A stretch of 64,000 nt of DNA from Aquabacterium sp. (GCA_030654395.1 JAURXM010000108.1:124001-188000), one strand, 5' to 3'. Counted from the first letter of the stretch, positions 1 through 9,969 are shown. Numbers and translations: made by a program. The notes: generated by a model not told the origin, from the letters alone.

Positions 1-1
1 G

Positions 2-799
2 CCTGAGCAATCCGTGCAGCGTGCCGTGTTGATCGCCAGTGCCATGGGTGTGCCGCAGCGCTTTTACACCGCTTTTGCGACTTGGTTGAGCGAGCAAGGC
101 GTGGCCGTGATGACCTTTGACTGGCGCGGCATGGGTGCGTCCGCTCCGGTTAATTTGAGGGGATTCAAAGCCAGCATCACCGACTGGGCGGAGCAAGACT
201 TGGCCGCCATGATGGATGCATTTTGTGCGAAGTGGTCCGATGTGCCTCGCACCTACCTAGGTCACAGTTTGGGTGGTCAGTTGTTTGGCTGGCTTGATCA
301 TTCTGATCGTTTCGATCGTGTGGTGACTGTGGCCAGTGGCAATGGTTACTGGCGGCTCAACGCACCGGCGACACGCAATCTGGCCCCGATCTTGTGGTGG
401 TTTTTGGCGCCTGTGGCCATCACCGTGGCGGGCTACTTCCCGGGTAAGCGTTTGGGCACACTGGGCGACTTGCCTGCTGCAGCCATGTGGCAGTGGCGTC
501 GATGGTGCTTGCACCCCGACTACCTGGGTTCAGAGGGCGACGCGGTGCGTGGCCGTTATGCACAAGTGCGCACGCCCATCACCGCCGTGATATTGGATGA
601 TGATGAGCTGTTGACCGCGCAAGGCATCCGCAAGCTCTATCGCTTGTACGCGAACGCCAACGTCCATTTTGAACACCTGCATCCCCATGAATGGGGCATG
701 AAAAACATTGGCCATTTTGGCTTATTCAAACCTTCATCGGTTTCGACCTTGTGGCCCCGTGCGCTGCATTGGCTCGCAGCCGAACCTGTCTCACCTTGA
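2..799 (+). CDS. Alpha/beta-fold serine hydrolase, 5' end outside window
   Basis: Predicted cytoplasmic alpha/beta hydrolase. The nucleophile elbow GHSLGG (within YLGHSLGGQ) is visible about 80 residues in, preceded by a strand and the DWRGMGAS loop typical of the fold. A histidine near the C-terminus (HFGLF) may complete the triad. The frame is open to the window edge, so the annotated GTG at 14 is probably internal and the true start lies upstream. It ends 10 bases before an enoyl-CoA hydratase gene, suggesting one operon in acyl or lipid metabolism. The substrate cannot be told from sequence. Confidence 0.75.
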   Translation, partial: PEQSVQRAVLIASAMGVPQRFYTAFATWLSEQGVAVMTFDWRGMGASAPVNLRGFKASITDWAEQDLAAMMDAFCAKWSDVPRTYLGHSLGGQLFGWLDHSDRFDRVVTVASGNGYWRLNAPATRNLAPILWWFLAPVAITVAGYFPGKRLGTLGDLPAAAMWQWRRWCLHPDYLGSEGDAVRGRYAQVRTPITAVILDDDELLTAQGIRKLYRLYANANVHFEHLHPHEWGMKNIGHFGLFKPSSVSTLWPRALHWLAAEPVSP

Positions 800-809
800 G
801 GACTAAACC

Positions 810-1586
810 ATGACCGACTCGATTCTTGTTAACCGCGAAGCCGCGGTGATGACCCTGACCTTCAACCGCTTGACCAAGAAAAACGCCATCACCACGGCGA
901 TGTACGCCAGCATGGCGCAAGCCCTGGAAGAGGCCGCTGTGGATGACAACGTCCGTGTGGCGGTCATTCAGGGCGCAGTTGAGATTTTCACGGCCGGCAA
1001 TGATTTGGTTGATTTCATGAGCAACCCTCCGGTCAGCGGCCCCAACGGCGAGTTGCCGCCTGTTGTGCGCTTTCTCAACATCATCCGTGACTTTCCTAAG
1101 CCCTTGCTGGCAGCAGTTGCGGGCCCGGCTGTGGGCATTGGCACCACCTTGTTGTTGCATTGCGACTTGGTCTACGCAGGTGACAACGCGGCTTTCAGTC
1201 TGCCATTTGTGAACCTTGGTGTGTGCGCTGAGGGTGGCTCCAGCTTGCTGTTGCCTCAATTGGTGGGTTACCAGCGGGCAGCAGAAAAACTGCTCTTGGG
1301 CGAAGCGTTTTATGCCGAAGAGGCCTTGGACATGGGCTTGGTCAACCGCATCGTGCCGCCCGCTGAGGTTAACAGCTACACACAAGCCCAAGCGCTGAAG
1401 CTTGCCGCCAAACCGGCTGCATCCCTGCGAGCAACCAAGGCATTGATGAAGTTGCCCCAGACGCAACTGGCAGGCATCATGACCGAGGAAATCAAACAGT
1501 TTGCCAGCCTGTTGAGTGGCCCCGCAGCCACGGAGGCCATCAGTGCGGTCATGCAAAAACGCAAGCCTGATTTCTCTAAGCTTTGA
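810..1586 (+). CDS. Enoyl-CoA hydratase/isomerase family protein
   Basis: A 258-residue crotonase-fold protein acting on acyl-CoA, probably in beta-oxidation or a related catabolic route. The oxyanion-hole segments FTAGNDLVDF and the later GPAVGIGTTLLLHCD block are family hallmarks. The segment CAEGGSSLLLPQLVG resembles the catalytic Glu region of delta3-delta2-enoyl-CoA isomerases, so isomerase activity is as likely as hydratase activity. A GAGGA ribosome binding site sits just before the ATG. It follows the hydrolase gene closely on the same strand. Confidence 0.85.
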   Translation: MTDSILVNREAAVMTLTFNRLTKKNAITTAMYASMAQALEEAAVDDNVRVAVIQGAVEIFTAGNDLVDFMSNPPVSGPNGELPPVVRFLNIIRDFPKPLLAAVAGPAVGIGTTLLLHCDLVYAGDNAAFSLPFVNLGVCAEGGSSLLLPQLVGYQRAAEKLLLGEAFYAEEALDMGLVNRIVPPAEVNSYTQAQALKLAAKPAASLRATKALMKLPQTQLAGIMTEEIKQFASLLSGPAATEAISAVMQKRKPDFSKL

Positions 1587-1668
1587 ATCAAACAAAGGGC
1601 TCAAACCACTGGCCTAAATATGCGAAGTGGTGATAATCGTTGGATACATAACAACGGGGTTGGCGGTC

Positions 1669-4203
1669 ATGTGCATCACGTGGTGCAAGTTGATGCGGTT
1701 TTTTGTGCTGCTGGCATGGGCCAGCGGGGTGAGTGCAGCCAACCCGACCAGCATCACGGTCGTCCTGGATGACAACTACCCACCCTACATCTTTCGGGAT
1801 CAGGCTGGGCGCTTGCAGGGTATTTTGAAAGACACTTGGACGCTCTGGGAGGCGCGTACAGGCGTCAAGGTCAATTTGCAGGGCGTGGATTGGGGCAAAG
1901 CACAAGCTCAGATTTTGGCTGGTCATGCTGATGTCATCGACACGATGTTCGAGACGCCCCAACGTGCACAGTTGTACGATTTTGGCCCGGCTTATGCCGA
2001 CATCGACGTCGCGATATTTTTCCATGAAAGTATCTCCGGCATCAGCGGTGTCGAGTCCCTCAAAGGGTTCACGGTTGGCGTGAAAGACGGCGATGCCTGT
2101 GTGGATGTACTGACACAGCGCGGTTTGGTGTCGTTCAGAAAATACCCTAGCTACGAGGCTGTGATTGATGCGGCGGCCGTGGGTGATGTCAGGGTGTTTT
2201 GTGAAGATCGCCCGCCTGCTACTTACCTCTTGATTCGCAAGCAGTTGGATAAGCAGTTTCGCAGCACGGCACCTTTGTATACGGGACAATTCCATTGGGC
2301 GGTCAGCAAAGGCCATGCCGCCACCTTCAAGCTCGTTGAGGACGGCTTTGCCCGGATCACCGATGCTGAGCGGCAAGAGATAGAAGAGCGGTGGATGGGT
2401 GCGCGGATACAGGCGGGCGGCTTGCACCCTTATGTGCGTGCCAGTGCCTATGTGCTGACTGGCATCGCCGCCTTGATCGTGTTGTTGGGTGCTTGGAATG
2501 TGAGCTTGCGTCGTCGTGTTCAAAATCACACCAGAGAGATCTCCTTGTCGCTCGCTCAGTTGACACAGGCCAAGCACGATACCGAGCAAACCTTGGCTCA
2601 GCTGAATGCGACATTGGAGGCCATCCCCGATTTGCTGTTTGAGCTCGACATGGATGGCCGCTACGTGGACTACCGCGCGTCCCGAAGTGAGTTGTTGTTT
2701 GTGCAGCCCGTTCAGCTCATAGGCCGCAGTGTGCACGATGTGTTGCCAGCTGATGCGGCCGCAGTCGTGATGCAGGCTTTGCACGAGGCCTTTGAAAAGG
2801 GCGCATCCAACGGCAAGCAGATCTATTTGGATTTGCCTCAAGGCAAGCGCTGGTTTGAGCTGTCTGTGGCACGCAAACCCATTGACGCAGGGGGCGGTGA
2901 CCATTTTGTGATGTTGTCCAGAGACATCAGTGACCGCAAGCTGGCCGAAGAGGCCCTGGCGCGCCATGGTGATGAGTTAGAGCAGATCGTGCACGAGCGC
3001 TCAAGGCAACTGGTCGAAGCACGCGATATCTCGGAGCAAGCCAGTCGAGCCAAGAGCGAGTTCTTGTCCCGCATGAGCCATGAGCTGCGTACGCCCATGA
3101 ATGCGATTTTGGGCTTCTCCCAGTTGCTCGATTTGGACAAAGAGACCACGCCACGTGCCAAAACTTTTGTGGCGGAAATTTTGCGCGCAGGCAAGCACCT
3201 GCTGCACCTGATCAACGATGTGTTGGATCTAGAGCAAGTGGAATCGGGGCGTTTGACGCTGGTGCCCGAGACCATCGTGCTGTCTGATTTGGGTGCTGAG
3301 CTGATTTCCTTGATGCAGCCCTTGGCGGACCAGCAACAAGTCAGCCTGAGCATGGGCGATGTGGGCGATGTGGGTGATTTGGCCGTGCGTGCCGATGTGG
3401 TTCGGGTCAAACAGGTGGTACTGAACTTGTTGTCTAACGCAGTGAAATACAACCGCATTGGCGGACAAGTCTGGCTCGACGCTTGTGCGTTGAGTGAGCA
3501 GGTCGTGCGCATCACTGTGCGTGATAACGGGGTGGGCATTGCTGAGCGATATCTGTCGCAGCTGTTTCAGCCCTTTAACCGCTTGGGCGCCGAGGCGGGC
3601 ACCATTGAGGGCACAGGTATTGGCTTGAGCCTGTGTCGGCGCTTGGTCGAGTTGATGGGCGCCGACATGGGCGTGCACAGTGTGGAAGGCGAGGGCAGCA
3701 CATTTTGGTTTGACTTGCCTCGTGCTGTCCCGCAGGCGCTTGCAGATCAAGGTGCCTTGTTGGCTGAGTCAGAAGGCCTGGTGAGCACTGGGTTGGGCGC
3801 CACAGGGTTGTGCTTGCCATCGCATCAGGCGGTGCTGCTGTACGTGGAGGACAACCCGGCCAATTCCGCATTGATGGAGCAGATCGTGGCACGCCATCAC
3901 GGCGTCACCTTGATGACCTCGCCAGAGGGGCACTTGGGGCTGGCCCTCGCGTTGGCGCATCGACCTGATTTGATCTTGCTTGACATCCATCTGCCCGATA
4001 CCGATGGCTATGCTTTGTTGGCGCAATTGCGACGCGAGCCGACCACACGCGATACGCCCGTGATCGCTGTGACGGCCAACGCCATGCCCATGGATGTGCA
4101 GCGTATCCGCGATGCGGGCTTTGATGACTACGTCGCCAAGCCGATCCAGATCACCCGCATGGACAAGATCATTCAATCCCACTTGGGGACAACACTTGCT
4201 TGA
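1669..4203 (+). CDS. Hybrid sensor histidine kinase with periplasmic solute-binding sensor
   Basis: Membrane sensor kinase. Domains in order: signal peptide, periplasmic SBP_bac_3 domain (starts VVLDDNYPPYIF), a transmembrane helix, a short coiled coil, a PAS domain, HisKA with phospho-acceptor His471 in SHELRTPMN, HATPase (N-box NLLSNAVKYN, G-boxes DNGVGI and GTGIGLSL), and a C-terminal receiver with phospho-acceptor Asp772 in LLDIHLPD. The start is uncertain. The frame opens at GTG 1627, but ATG 1669 or ATG 1693 give better signal peptides. No output regulator is adjacent. The stop codon overlaps the likely TTG start of the following P-type ATPase, suggesting that the kinase senses a ligand linked to that transporter. 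A short GDVGDVGD repeat lies in the kinase core. Confidence 0.88.
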   Translation: MCITWCKLMRFFVLLAWASGVSAANPTSITVVLDDNYPPYIFRDQAGRLQGILKDTWTLWEARTGVKVNLQGVDWGKAQAQILAGHADVIDTMFETPQRAQLYDFGPAYADIDVAIFFHESISGISGVESLKGFTVGVKDGDACVDVLTQRGLVSFRKYPSYEAVIDAAAVGDVRVFCEDRPPATYLLIRKQLDKQFRSTAPLYTGQFHWAVSKGHAATFKLVEDGFARITDAERQEIEERWMGARIQAGGLHPYVRASAYVLTGIAALIVLLGAWNVSLRRRVQNHTREISLSLAQLTQAKHDTEQTLAQLNATLEAIPDLLFELDMDGRYVDYRASRSELLFVQPVQLIGRSVHDVLPADAAAVVMQALHEAFEKGASNGKQIYLDLPQGKRWFELSVARKPIDAGGGDHFVMLSRDISDRKLAEEALARHGDELEQIVHERSRQLVEARDISEQASRAKSEFLSRMSHELRTPMNAILGFSQLLDLDKETTPRAKTFVAEILRAGKHLLHLINDVLDLEQVESGRLTLVPETIVLSDLGAELISLMQPLADQQQVSLSMGDVGDVGDLAVRADVVRVKQVVLNLLSNAVKYNRIGGQVWLDACALSEQVVRITVRDNGVGIAERYLSQLFQPFNRLGAEAGTIEGTGIGLSLCRRLVELMGADMGVHSVEGEGSTFWFDLPRAVPQALADQGALLAESEGLVSTGLGATGLCLPSHQAVLLYVEDNPANSALMEQIVARHHGVTLMTSPEGHLGLALALAHRPDLILLDIHLPDTDGYALLAQLRREPTTRDTPVIAVTANAMPMDVQRIRDAGFDDYVAKPIQITRMDKIIQSHLGTTLA

Positions 4204-6772
4204 CGATCCAACCGAGATAAGGGGGCTGAGTGCACAAGTGGCGCATGCGCGTTGGGTACAAGATGGCCCTAACGCCTTGCCCCGCGCGAGCAAGCGCACC
4301 TTGTGGCGCATCGCGGGTGAGGCGGTGCGTGAGCCCATGCTGCAACTGCTGTTGGGCGCAGGTGCCATCTATTTGGTCTTGGGTGATGTGGGTGAGGCCT
4401 GCATGTTGCTGGCTTTTGTGGCGGTGACCTTGCTCATCACACTGGTGCAAGAGGCACGCACGGAGCGCGTACTGGAAGCGTTGCGCGATCTCAGTAGCCC
4501 GCGTGCACTGGTGATTCGCGATGGTGTGCACTGCCGCATCACGGGCAGTGAGGTGGTGGTCGGTGACATCCTCGTCTTGGCCGAAGGTGACCGCGTCGCG
4601 GCTGATGCGCGGTTGGTGTCTGCCCATGATTTGCAAACCGATGAGTCCCTGTTGACAGGTGAGGCCGCACCCGTGCGCAAAGCGGTGGCGACGACACAAG
4701 CCTTGACGGGGCGGCCCGGTGGAGATGACTTGCCGTGGGTTTACGGTGGCTCAATGGTGGTGCGAGGGCAGGGCTTGGGAGAGGTCACGGCCACGGGCCC
4801 GCGCAGTGAAATCGGCCGCATTGGCGTGGCCCTTGATCAAATTCAAGCCACCGCGACCGCTCTGCAAGAGCACACCCGGCACTTGGTGCGTGTGTTTGCC
4901 GTTGCAGGGCTTGCCCTGAGTGTGCTGGTGGCCTTGTTGTATGTCTGGACAAGAGGCGATGTGTTGGCGGCGGTGCTGGCTGGTATCACTTTGGCCATGT
5001 CCATGCTGCCGCAAGAGTTTCCCTTGATCCTGACGGTGTTCATGGCCATGGGGGCATGGCGTATTTCTCAGCAGCGCGTGCTGGTGCGACGCAGCAACGC
5101 CATTGAGGCCTTGGGGACGGCCACCGTTTTGTGCACCGATAAAACGGGCACGCTCACGCTCAATCGCATGTCTATTGAAGCCCTGCATGCGCAAGGCCAA
5201 ACGTGGCATGCAACAGGCGTTGGTGGCGAGACCTTGCCTGAGGCTTTTCATGCCCTGCTGGAGGTGGGCATTTTGGCCAGTGAGCGCGCCCCCTTTGACC
5301 CGATGGAGAAGGCCTTCTGGACCTTGGGCGAGCAGCACTTCACGCCCGACTCCACAAGGTGGCACCCGGATTGGCAACTCGCGCATGAGTATGCCCTGAG
5401 CCCGGCATTGCTGGCCATGTCCCATGTCTGGCAGCCGCCCGGTCAATCAACGGCAACGGCAGCGGTTGCGCATGTGATCGCAGCCAAAGGCGCACCAGAG
5501 GCCATTGCCGACTTGTGTCATCTCAACGCGCAACAGCTATTGGATGTCCGCAGTGCGGCGCAAGACATGGCACGTCAGGGGATGCGGGTCTTGGGGGTGG
5601 CTCGGGCGCATTACCAGGTCTGTGGCGCCTCTGTGGGCTGGCCCGCCATTCAACATGATTTTGATTTTGTGTTTCTGGGGCTGGTGGGTTTGAAGGACCC
5701 TTTGCGGCCAGCTGTGCCAGCTGCTGTGCGCGCTTGTCGTGAGGCGGGCATCAGTGTCGCCATGATCACAGGTGACTACCCCGCAACTGCCTTGGCCATC
5801 GCTGAACAAGCAGGACTAGATGTGAGTGGTGGCGTGGTCAGTGGCGAGGACATCGCGATTTTGTCGGATGACGCTTTGCGTGATCGCGTGCGCACCGCGT
5901 CGGTATTCGCCCGAGTGATGCCTGAGCAAAAGCTGCGCATCGTCAAGGCATACCAAGCTGATCGTCAGGTGGTGGTCATGACAGGCGATGGCGTCAACGA
6001 CGCGCCCTCGTTGAAAGCGGCTGATGTGGGTGTGGCCATGGGTGCCAGGGGGACCGATGTGGCGCGGGAAGCTTCTGCCATGGTGTTGTTGGACGATGAC
6101 TTTGGTGCCATCGTGCAGGCGGTGCAGCTGGGGCGCCGCATCGACGACAACCTGCGCAAGGCCATGGCCTTTGTATTGGCTGTGCATGTACCCATAGCGG
6201 GCATGTCGTTGTTGCCCTTGCTGATGGGGTGGCCGATTTTCTTCTCGCCCGTGCACATTGCATTTTTAGAATTGATCATCGATCCGGTGTGCTCGATCGT
6301 GTTTGAGGCCGAGCCCGCAGAGCTGGGCATCATGAGCCGGCCACCACGCCAGCCTGGTCGCCCGCTGTTAACGCGTGAAGCGATGATCTGGGGGCTGCTG
6401 CAAGGTGTGCTCGCTTTGGGCGTTGTGGCGGGTTTTTATGCCTATTTGCTGCAAGCGGGCTACCCTGAGGCCAGTGCGCGTGCGGGTGGCTTTGTCGCCT
6501 TGGTGTCGTCCAACGTGGCTTTGATCCTGAGCAACAGATCCTTGGGGCGCAACTTGCTGGCGTCGTTGATACGGCCCAATCGGGCGCTGTGGAATATGTT
6601 GACTTTGACGGCCATTTTGATGAGCTTGGTCATGGCCTTGCCGCCTTTGCGCGCCTTGTTTCAGTTTGATTTACCTGTGCAGCTTGTGCTGTTTGAGGCC
6701 GCCCTAGCGGGTATGTTGACCCTGCTGGCATTGGAGGTACTGAAGATGGTGCGCATGTGCAGGTCAATTTGA
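4196..6772 (+). CDS. Cation-translocating P-type ATPase
   Basis: Inner-membrane ion pump of about 858 residues. It has an actuator-domain TGE-like motif (LLTGEAAP), the phosphorylation motif DKTGTLT with Asp315, a nucleotide-binding domain, and the hinge TGDGVNDAPSLKAADVG. The M4 motif LPQEFPL and overall layout place it near the Ca2+/Mn2+ (P2A-like) group. No N-terminal heavy-metal CxxC domain is present, and the transported ion is unknown. No ATG lies near the expected N-terminus. The inferred start is TTG 4196, which overlaps the kinase stop by eight bases. An in-frame ATG further upstream (4094) would put translation inside the kinase receiver domain and is unlikely. Confidence 0.85.
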   Translation: MLDDPTEIRGLSAQVAHARWVQDGPNALPRASKRTLWRIAGEAVREPMLQLLLGAGAIYLVLGDVGEACMLLAFVAVTLLITLVQEARTERVLEALRDLSSPRALVIRDGVHCRITGSEVVVGDILVLAEGDRVAADARLVSAHDLQTDESLLTGEAAPVRKAVATTQALTGRPGGDDLPWVYGGSMVVRGQGLGEVTATGPRSEIGRIGVALDQIQATATALQEHTRHLVRVFAVAGLALSVLVALLYVWTRGDVLAAVLAGITLAMSMLPQEFPLILTVFMAMGAWRISQQRVLVRRSNAIEALGTATVLCTDKTGTLTLNRMSIEALHAQGQTWHATGVGGETLPEAFHALLEVGILASERAPFDPMEKAFWTLGEQHFTPDSTRWHPDWQLAHEYALSPALLAMSHVWQPPGQSTATAAVAHVIAAKGAPEAIADLCHLNAQQLLDVRSAAQDMARQGMRVLGVARAHYQVCGASVGWPAIQHDFDFVFLGLVGLKDPLRPAVPAAVRACREAGISVAMITGDYPATALAIAEQAGLDVSGGVVSGEDIAILSDDALRDRVRTASVFARVMPEQKLRIVKAYQADRQVVVMTGDGVNDAPSLKAADVGVAMGARGTDVAREASAMVLLDDDFGAIVQAVQLGRRIDDNLRKAMAFVLAVHVPIAGMSLLPLLMGWPIFFSPVHIAFLELIIDPVCSIVFEAEPAELGIMSRPPRQPGRPLLTREAMIWGLLQGVLALGVVAGFYAYLLQAGYPEASARAGGFVALVSSNVALILSNRSLGRNLLASLIRPNRALWNMLTLTAILMSLVMALPPLRALFQFDLPVQLVLFEAALAGMLTLLALEVLKMVRMCRSI

Positions 6773-6829
6773 GTAAAATGGTAGGGCTGCACATTTTTAC
6801 AGTGTTTTATCTTTTGACAACTTGGTTTG

Positions 6830-7657
6830 ATGCCCGCCCCCTCTGCTCAAACGCCACCCTCTGATCAAGAGGCATTGCTTGATGCTGTTCAAGCGGTGCT
6901 GGCACCCTTGGCTGAATTGGCTGTCGCAAAGGGGCTTGTATTCGCCACGGTTGAAGAGGCGCTTAAGCAAGCTTTTGTGCGTGCGGCGCAAGATGCGCAG
7001 TTGGCCCAAGGCTTGCCCGCGCATCGCCTTGTCAGCCGTGTCACCGCTGCAACGGGCATCAACAGGCGCGAGGTGACACGTTTAACGCAATCTGACTTGG
7101 GCGCACCCAAACCAGCCACGGTGTCCCGTGTGTCTCAGCTTTTCACACGCTGGGTGTCTGATCGCAAGTTGCGCAGCAAAGGCAAGCCGCGCGTGCTGCC
7201 TCGGCAAGGGGTTGCGCCAAGTTTCGAGTCACTGGCCAGATCGGTGACGCAAGATGTGCACCCCCGCACTTTGCTGGACGAGTTGTGCCGTCTGGGTTTG
7301 GCCACATGGGATACCGATAAAGATACGGTGAGCCTCATTCAAGACGGTTTCACGCCGCGTGGCGATTGGCAGCGCATGGTTGGCTTGTTGGGGGACAACG
7401 TGGGCGACCACTTGCGTGCATCGGTGACCAATGTGCTGGAGGCCACGCCCGCTCATTTTGAACAGGCTGTTTTCGCCCAAGGCTTGTCCGCACAGTCGGT
7501 GGAGATGATCCGGGTGCTGGCGCGTCGTCACTGGCAGTCGCTGGTCACGGAGGCGGTGCCCTTGCTTGAGCAACGCATTGAAGCTGATGCGCAGGCCGAC
7601 GATGACGCAACCCAGCGGGTGCGCCTTGGCCTGTTCACCTTCCACAGTGAGGCATGA
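6830..7657 (+). CDS. DUF6502 family protein
   Basis: A 275-residue soluble protein. The N-terminal half is helical (residues about 10-90) and contains a basic, helix-turn-helix-like stretch (SRVTAATGINRREVTRLT), which suggests a DNA-binding or regulatory role. This is inference; the family is uncharacterised. I recognise it as DUF6502 by overall pattern. ATG 6830 is preferred over the TTG three bases upstream. It is followed at once by a DUF5666 lipoprotein gene, an arrangement I recall from other Burkholderiales. Confidence 0.65.
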   Translation: MPAPSAQTPPSDQEALLDAVQAVLAPLAELAVAKGLVFATVEEALKQAFVRAAQDAQLAQGLPAHRLVSRVTAATGINRREVTRLTQSDLGAPKPATVSRVSQLFTRWVSDRKLRSKGKPRVLPRQGVAPSFESLARSVTQDVHPRTLLDELCRLGLATWDTDKDTVSLIQDGFTPRGDWQRMVGLLGDNVGDHLRASVTNVLEATPAHFEQAVFAQGLSAQSVEMIRVLARRHWQSLVTEAVPLLEQRIEADAQADDDATQRVRLGLFTFHSEA

Positions 7658-7658
7658 C

Positions 7659-8855
7659 ATGCAGATGACGCCACGATATGTTTGTTTGGTACTGGCCTTG
7701 GGTTTGACGAGCGCTTTGAGCAGCTGCGGTGGCGGCGCCCCTGGCGATGTGCAGGCCAATGCCAACAACACCGGCGGGGTGGGGACAGGCGGGACGGGTT
7801 CGTACACCAATGGCCCGATCTCTGGTTTGGGCTCCATCATTGTGAACAACGTTCGCTATAACGTGGCGGGCGCAACCGTCATCAGTGATGACGAGCTGGC
7901 GCATGATGCCAGTGAGTTGCAGCTCGGCATGCGCGTTGAGGTCAACGGCTCTGAGGTGGTCTCTGCTGCGAACGGCAGCACACCACAGGCCACGGCTGAT
8001 AAGGTGCGGTTTAGCAGCGAGTTGATCGGTCAAATCAGTGCCACCGATGGCGTCAACGCCACGATCACCGTGCTGGGGCAGACGGTGCGCATCAACAGCA
8101 AGACTGTCCAACCGCTGTCGTTGGCCGTCCATGATGTCGTGGCGGTTTATGGCTTGAGTGATGCGACAGGTTTGATCGCCACACGCATCGACAAGTTGCA
8201 ACCCACCACGGACACCTTCAAGCTGGCCGGTGTGTTGGTGTCTAAGGATGCGGTCAACAAAATTTTGTACATTGGTCAGGGCAGCGGTACTGCAGTGTCT
8301 TATGTGAACGCGGGTGACTTGCCTGATGGTTTGTCTGCTGGCCAACGCGTTCGTGTTTGGTTCAGCCACACACAGCGTAGTGGGCAGTGGTCAGCCACAC
8401 GTGTGCGTGTGGACAGCGCTTTGGTGCAGTCATCACAAGAGGCCAGCCTAGAGGGCTTGATCACCCAACTGCCTGATGTGAATCAGGTGATGCGTGTCAA
8501 TGGCGCATTGGTCAACATCAGCGGGCTGCCACGACCCTTGCCTACCTTGGTGATGGGTCAGCGCATCCGTGTTGAGGGGCCGCTGCTAGGCGGTGTGTTG
8601 ATGGCCAACGAGTTCTCAAACGAGGATGCCAGCGAGATTGAAAACCAGTCGGTTGAATTGCACGGCCAAGTGGGGCAGCTGGACACACAAGCCTTGACCT
8701 TTGTTTTGCGTGGCGTGGCCGTGTCGTACACACCTGCGGTTGTGCATGGGGGCACCTTGTCAGACTCGGTCTGCGTTGAGGTGCAGGGCAGGTCTTACAA
8801 CCCTAGTCGTCAGTTGATCGCGACAGAGGTTGATATCGACGATCATTGCCCTTGA
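7659..8855 (+). CDS. DUF5666 domain lipoprotein
   Basis: A 398-residue exported protein. It has a signal peptide ending in a lipobox (ALSSC), then a Gly-rich linker, then several repeated beta-rich segments of the DUF5666 type with the pattern 'L..GMRVEV.G'. The repeats are visible at about residues 50-120, 120-190, 200-290 and 290-390. Function is unknown; it may be an envelope-anchored binding scaffold. The start overlaps the stop of the DUF6502 gene region (ATG 7659, one base after the TGA), so the two are probably translationally coupled. Confidence 0.65.
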   Translation: MQMTPRYVCLVLALGLTSALSSCGGGAPGDVQANANNTGGVGTGGTGSYTNGPISGLGSIIVNNVRYNVAGATVISDDELAHDASELQLGMRVEVNGSEVVSAANGSTPQATADKVRFSSELIGQISATDGVNATITVLGQTVRINSKTVQPLSLAVHDVVAVYGLSDATGLIATRIDKLQPTTDTFKLAGVLVSKDAVNKILYIGQGSGTAVSYVNAGDLPDGLSAGQRVRVWFSHTQRSGQWSATRVRVDSALVQSSQEASLEGLITQLPDVNQVMRVNGALVNISGLPRPLPTLVMGQRIRVEGPLLGGVLMANEFSNEDASEIENQSVELHGQVGQLDTQALTFVLRGVAVSYTPAVVHGGTLSDSVCVEVQGRSYNPSRQLIATEVDIDDHCP

Positions 8856-8857
8856 TC

Positions 8858-9946
8858 TCAAGGCTTGATCCACACTGATACTGAACGCATGCGAAGCTGG
8901 GTTTCACTGATGGCGGCCTGTGGGTAGTACCAACCCAAGGTGCAGGCAATCAGCAACCAGTTTCGCAAGGTCAGCTTGATCAGTTCGCCTTCAGGTACGG
9001 TGCTCTTGAAGTGGATCTGTTGGTGCGCGGTGTTCGACCACAGGCGGTTTTGCAAGCGCACGCTCAAGTAAGGGTATGGTAAAGCCATCATCATCACGAT
9101 GCCCAAGAAGAGGCCTGGCACGAGTACCAACGCCAAGCGGGTGCTCTCTGCACTGTGTTCTGTCTGTTTGAGTCGGGTCACTGTTGCCCAATCCAGACCA
9201 ACCCAGTTTGATAAACCCCAGACCAAAGGCAGGATCACCAACATCAAGCACAACAAGGCCAAAGCGCCTGTGCGTAAAGTCATTTGGGTTGCGTCCCTGC
9301 GATGCAGGTCTTGACCCTGTTCATTGCGCCAGTCACCCAGCACAGCAAAACGATGTTGATAGCGCTTGTACTGCACGTAAAGCCACGGCAAGGCGATGGA
9401 CAGCACCGCTGCCGCCAGTGCCGCCAGCCCATGTGACAAGCCGCGCTCTGCGCCCATGCCAGCGATGACGGACCACACGGCCAGCACACCGCCCACGATG
9501 TAGAGCAGGGTTGGCAAACCCATGGCCTTGAAGGCGTCCTTGGGGGTGGCAGCCAAGCGCAGCCGTTGCCCGCGCCAGCTGGTGTGCATCAGCTGGAACT
9601 CCAAGAAGCCGTGCAGGAAAATCGGCAGCAGGGCTGCAGTGAGGATCTGCATGGCGCCGACACCCACCATCTGGTAAGGGCCGGTCAGTGAGATGCCGTA
9701 GTAGATGGCATTGAGGATCAGCGTGCCGATCACGTTCCCCCAGAACATCTTCCAGGGATTGGCGTCGAAATCAAGAGGGGCACCGGCCACGTGCGTGTGT
9801 TGATAAAAATAACGCTGCTTGCCCACCATGGTCCAAGGAAAGGCAAAACCAGCCGTCAATAACAGCAGCAGCATGTTCTTGCGCCAGATGGGCCGGTAGC
9901 TCTCGATATGGCCGGTGAAAGTCACCTCGAAACGGGTATGGGACAT
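8858..9946 (-). CDS. DUF898 (YjgN-like) polytopic membrane protein
   Basis: About 362 residues. The N-terminal motif FTGHIESYRPIWRKNMLLLLLT and the following helices match the DUF898/YjgN family, whose function is unknown. At least six hydrophobic segments are spread over the length, consistent with an inner-membrane protein. ATG 9946 is chosen over 9967 because the family begins near this motif. It runs convergent to the DUF5666 gene, with only two bases between the stops. A triple 11-bp direct repeat lies just upstream. Confidence 0.75.
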   Translation of the reverse strand: MSHTRFEVTFTGHIESYRPIWRKNMLLLLLTAGFAFPWTMVGKQRYFYQHTHVAGAPLDFDANPWKMFWGNVIGTLILNAIYYGISLTGPYQMVGVGAMQILTAALLPIFLHGFLEFQLMHTSWRGQRLRLAATPKDAFKAMGLPTLLYIVGGVLAVWSVIAGMGAERGLSHGLAALAAAVLSIALPWLYVQYKRYQHRFAVLGDWRNEQGQDLHRRDATQMTLRTGALALLCLMLVILPLVWGLSNWVGLDWATVTRLKQTEHSAESTRLALVLVPGLFLGIVMMMALPYPYLSVRLQNRLWSNTAHQQIHFKSTVPEGELIKLTLRNWLLIACTLGWYYPQAAISETQLRMRSVSVWIKP

Positions 9947-9969
9947 CTTGAGGGTGCACTCGGACAAGG

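Noticed and set aside
726..1604. Antisense 292-codon frame over the enoyl-CoA hydratase gene
   Set aside because: The opposite strand carries a complete, typical crotonase with ribosome binding site; no family features appear in the antisense product.
1588..2967. Long antisense frame of 459 codons opposite the sensor kinase
   Set aside because: It lies opposite a clear domain-rich kinase, has no recognisable protein pattern, and its composition (many His, Gln, Arg) is typical of the reverse strand of GC-rich genes.
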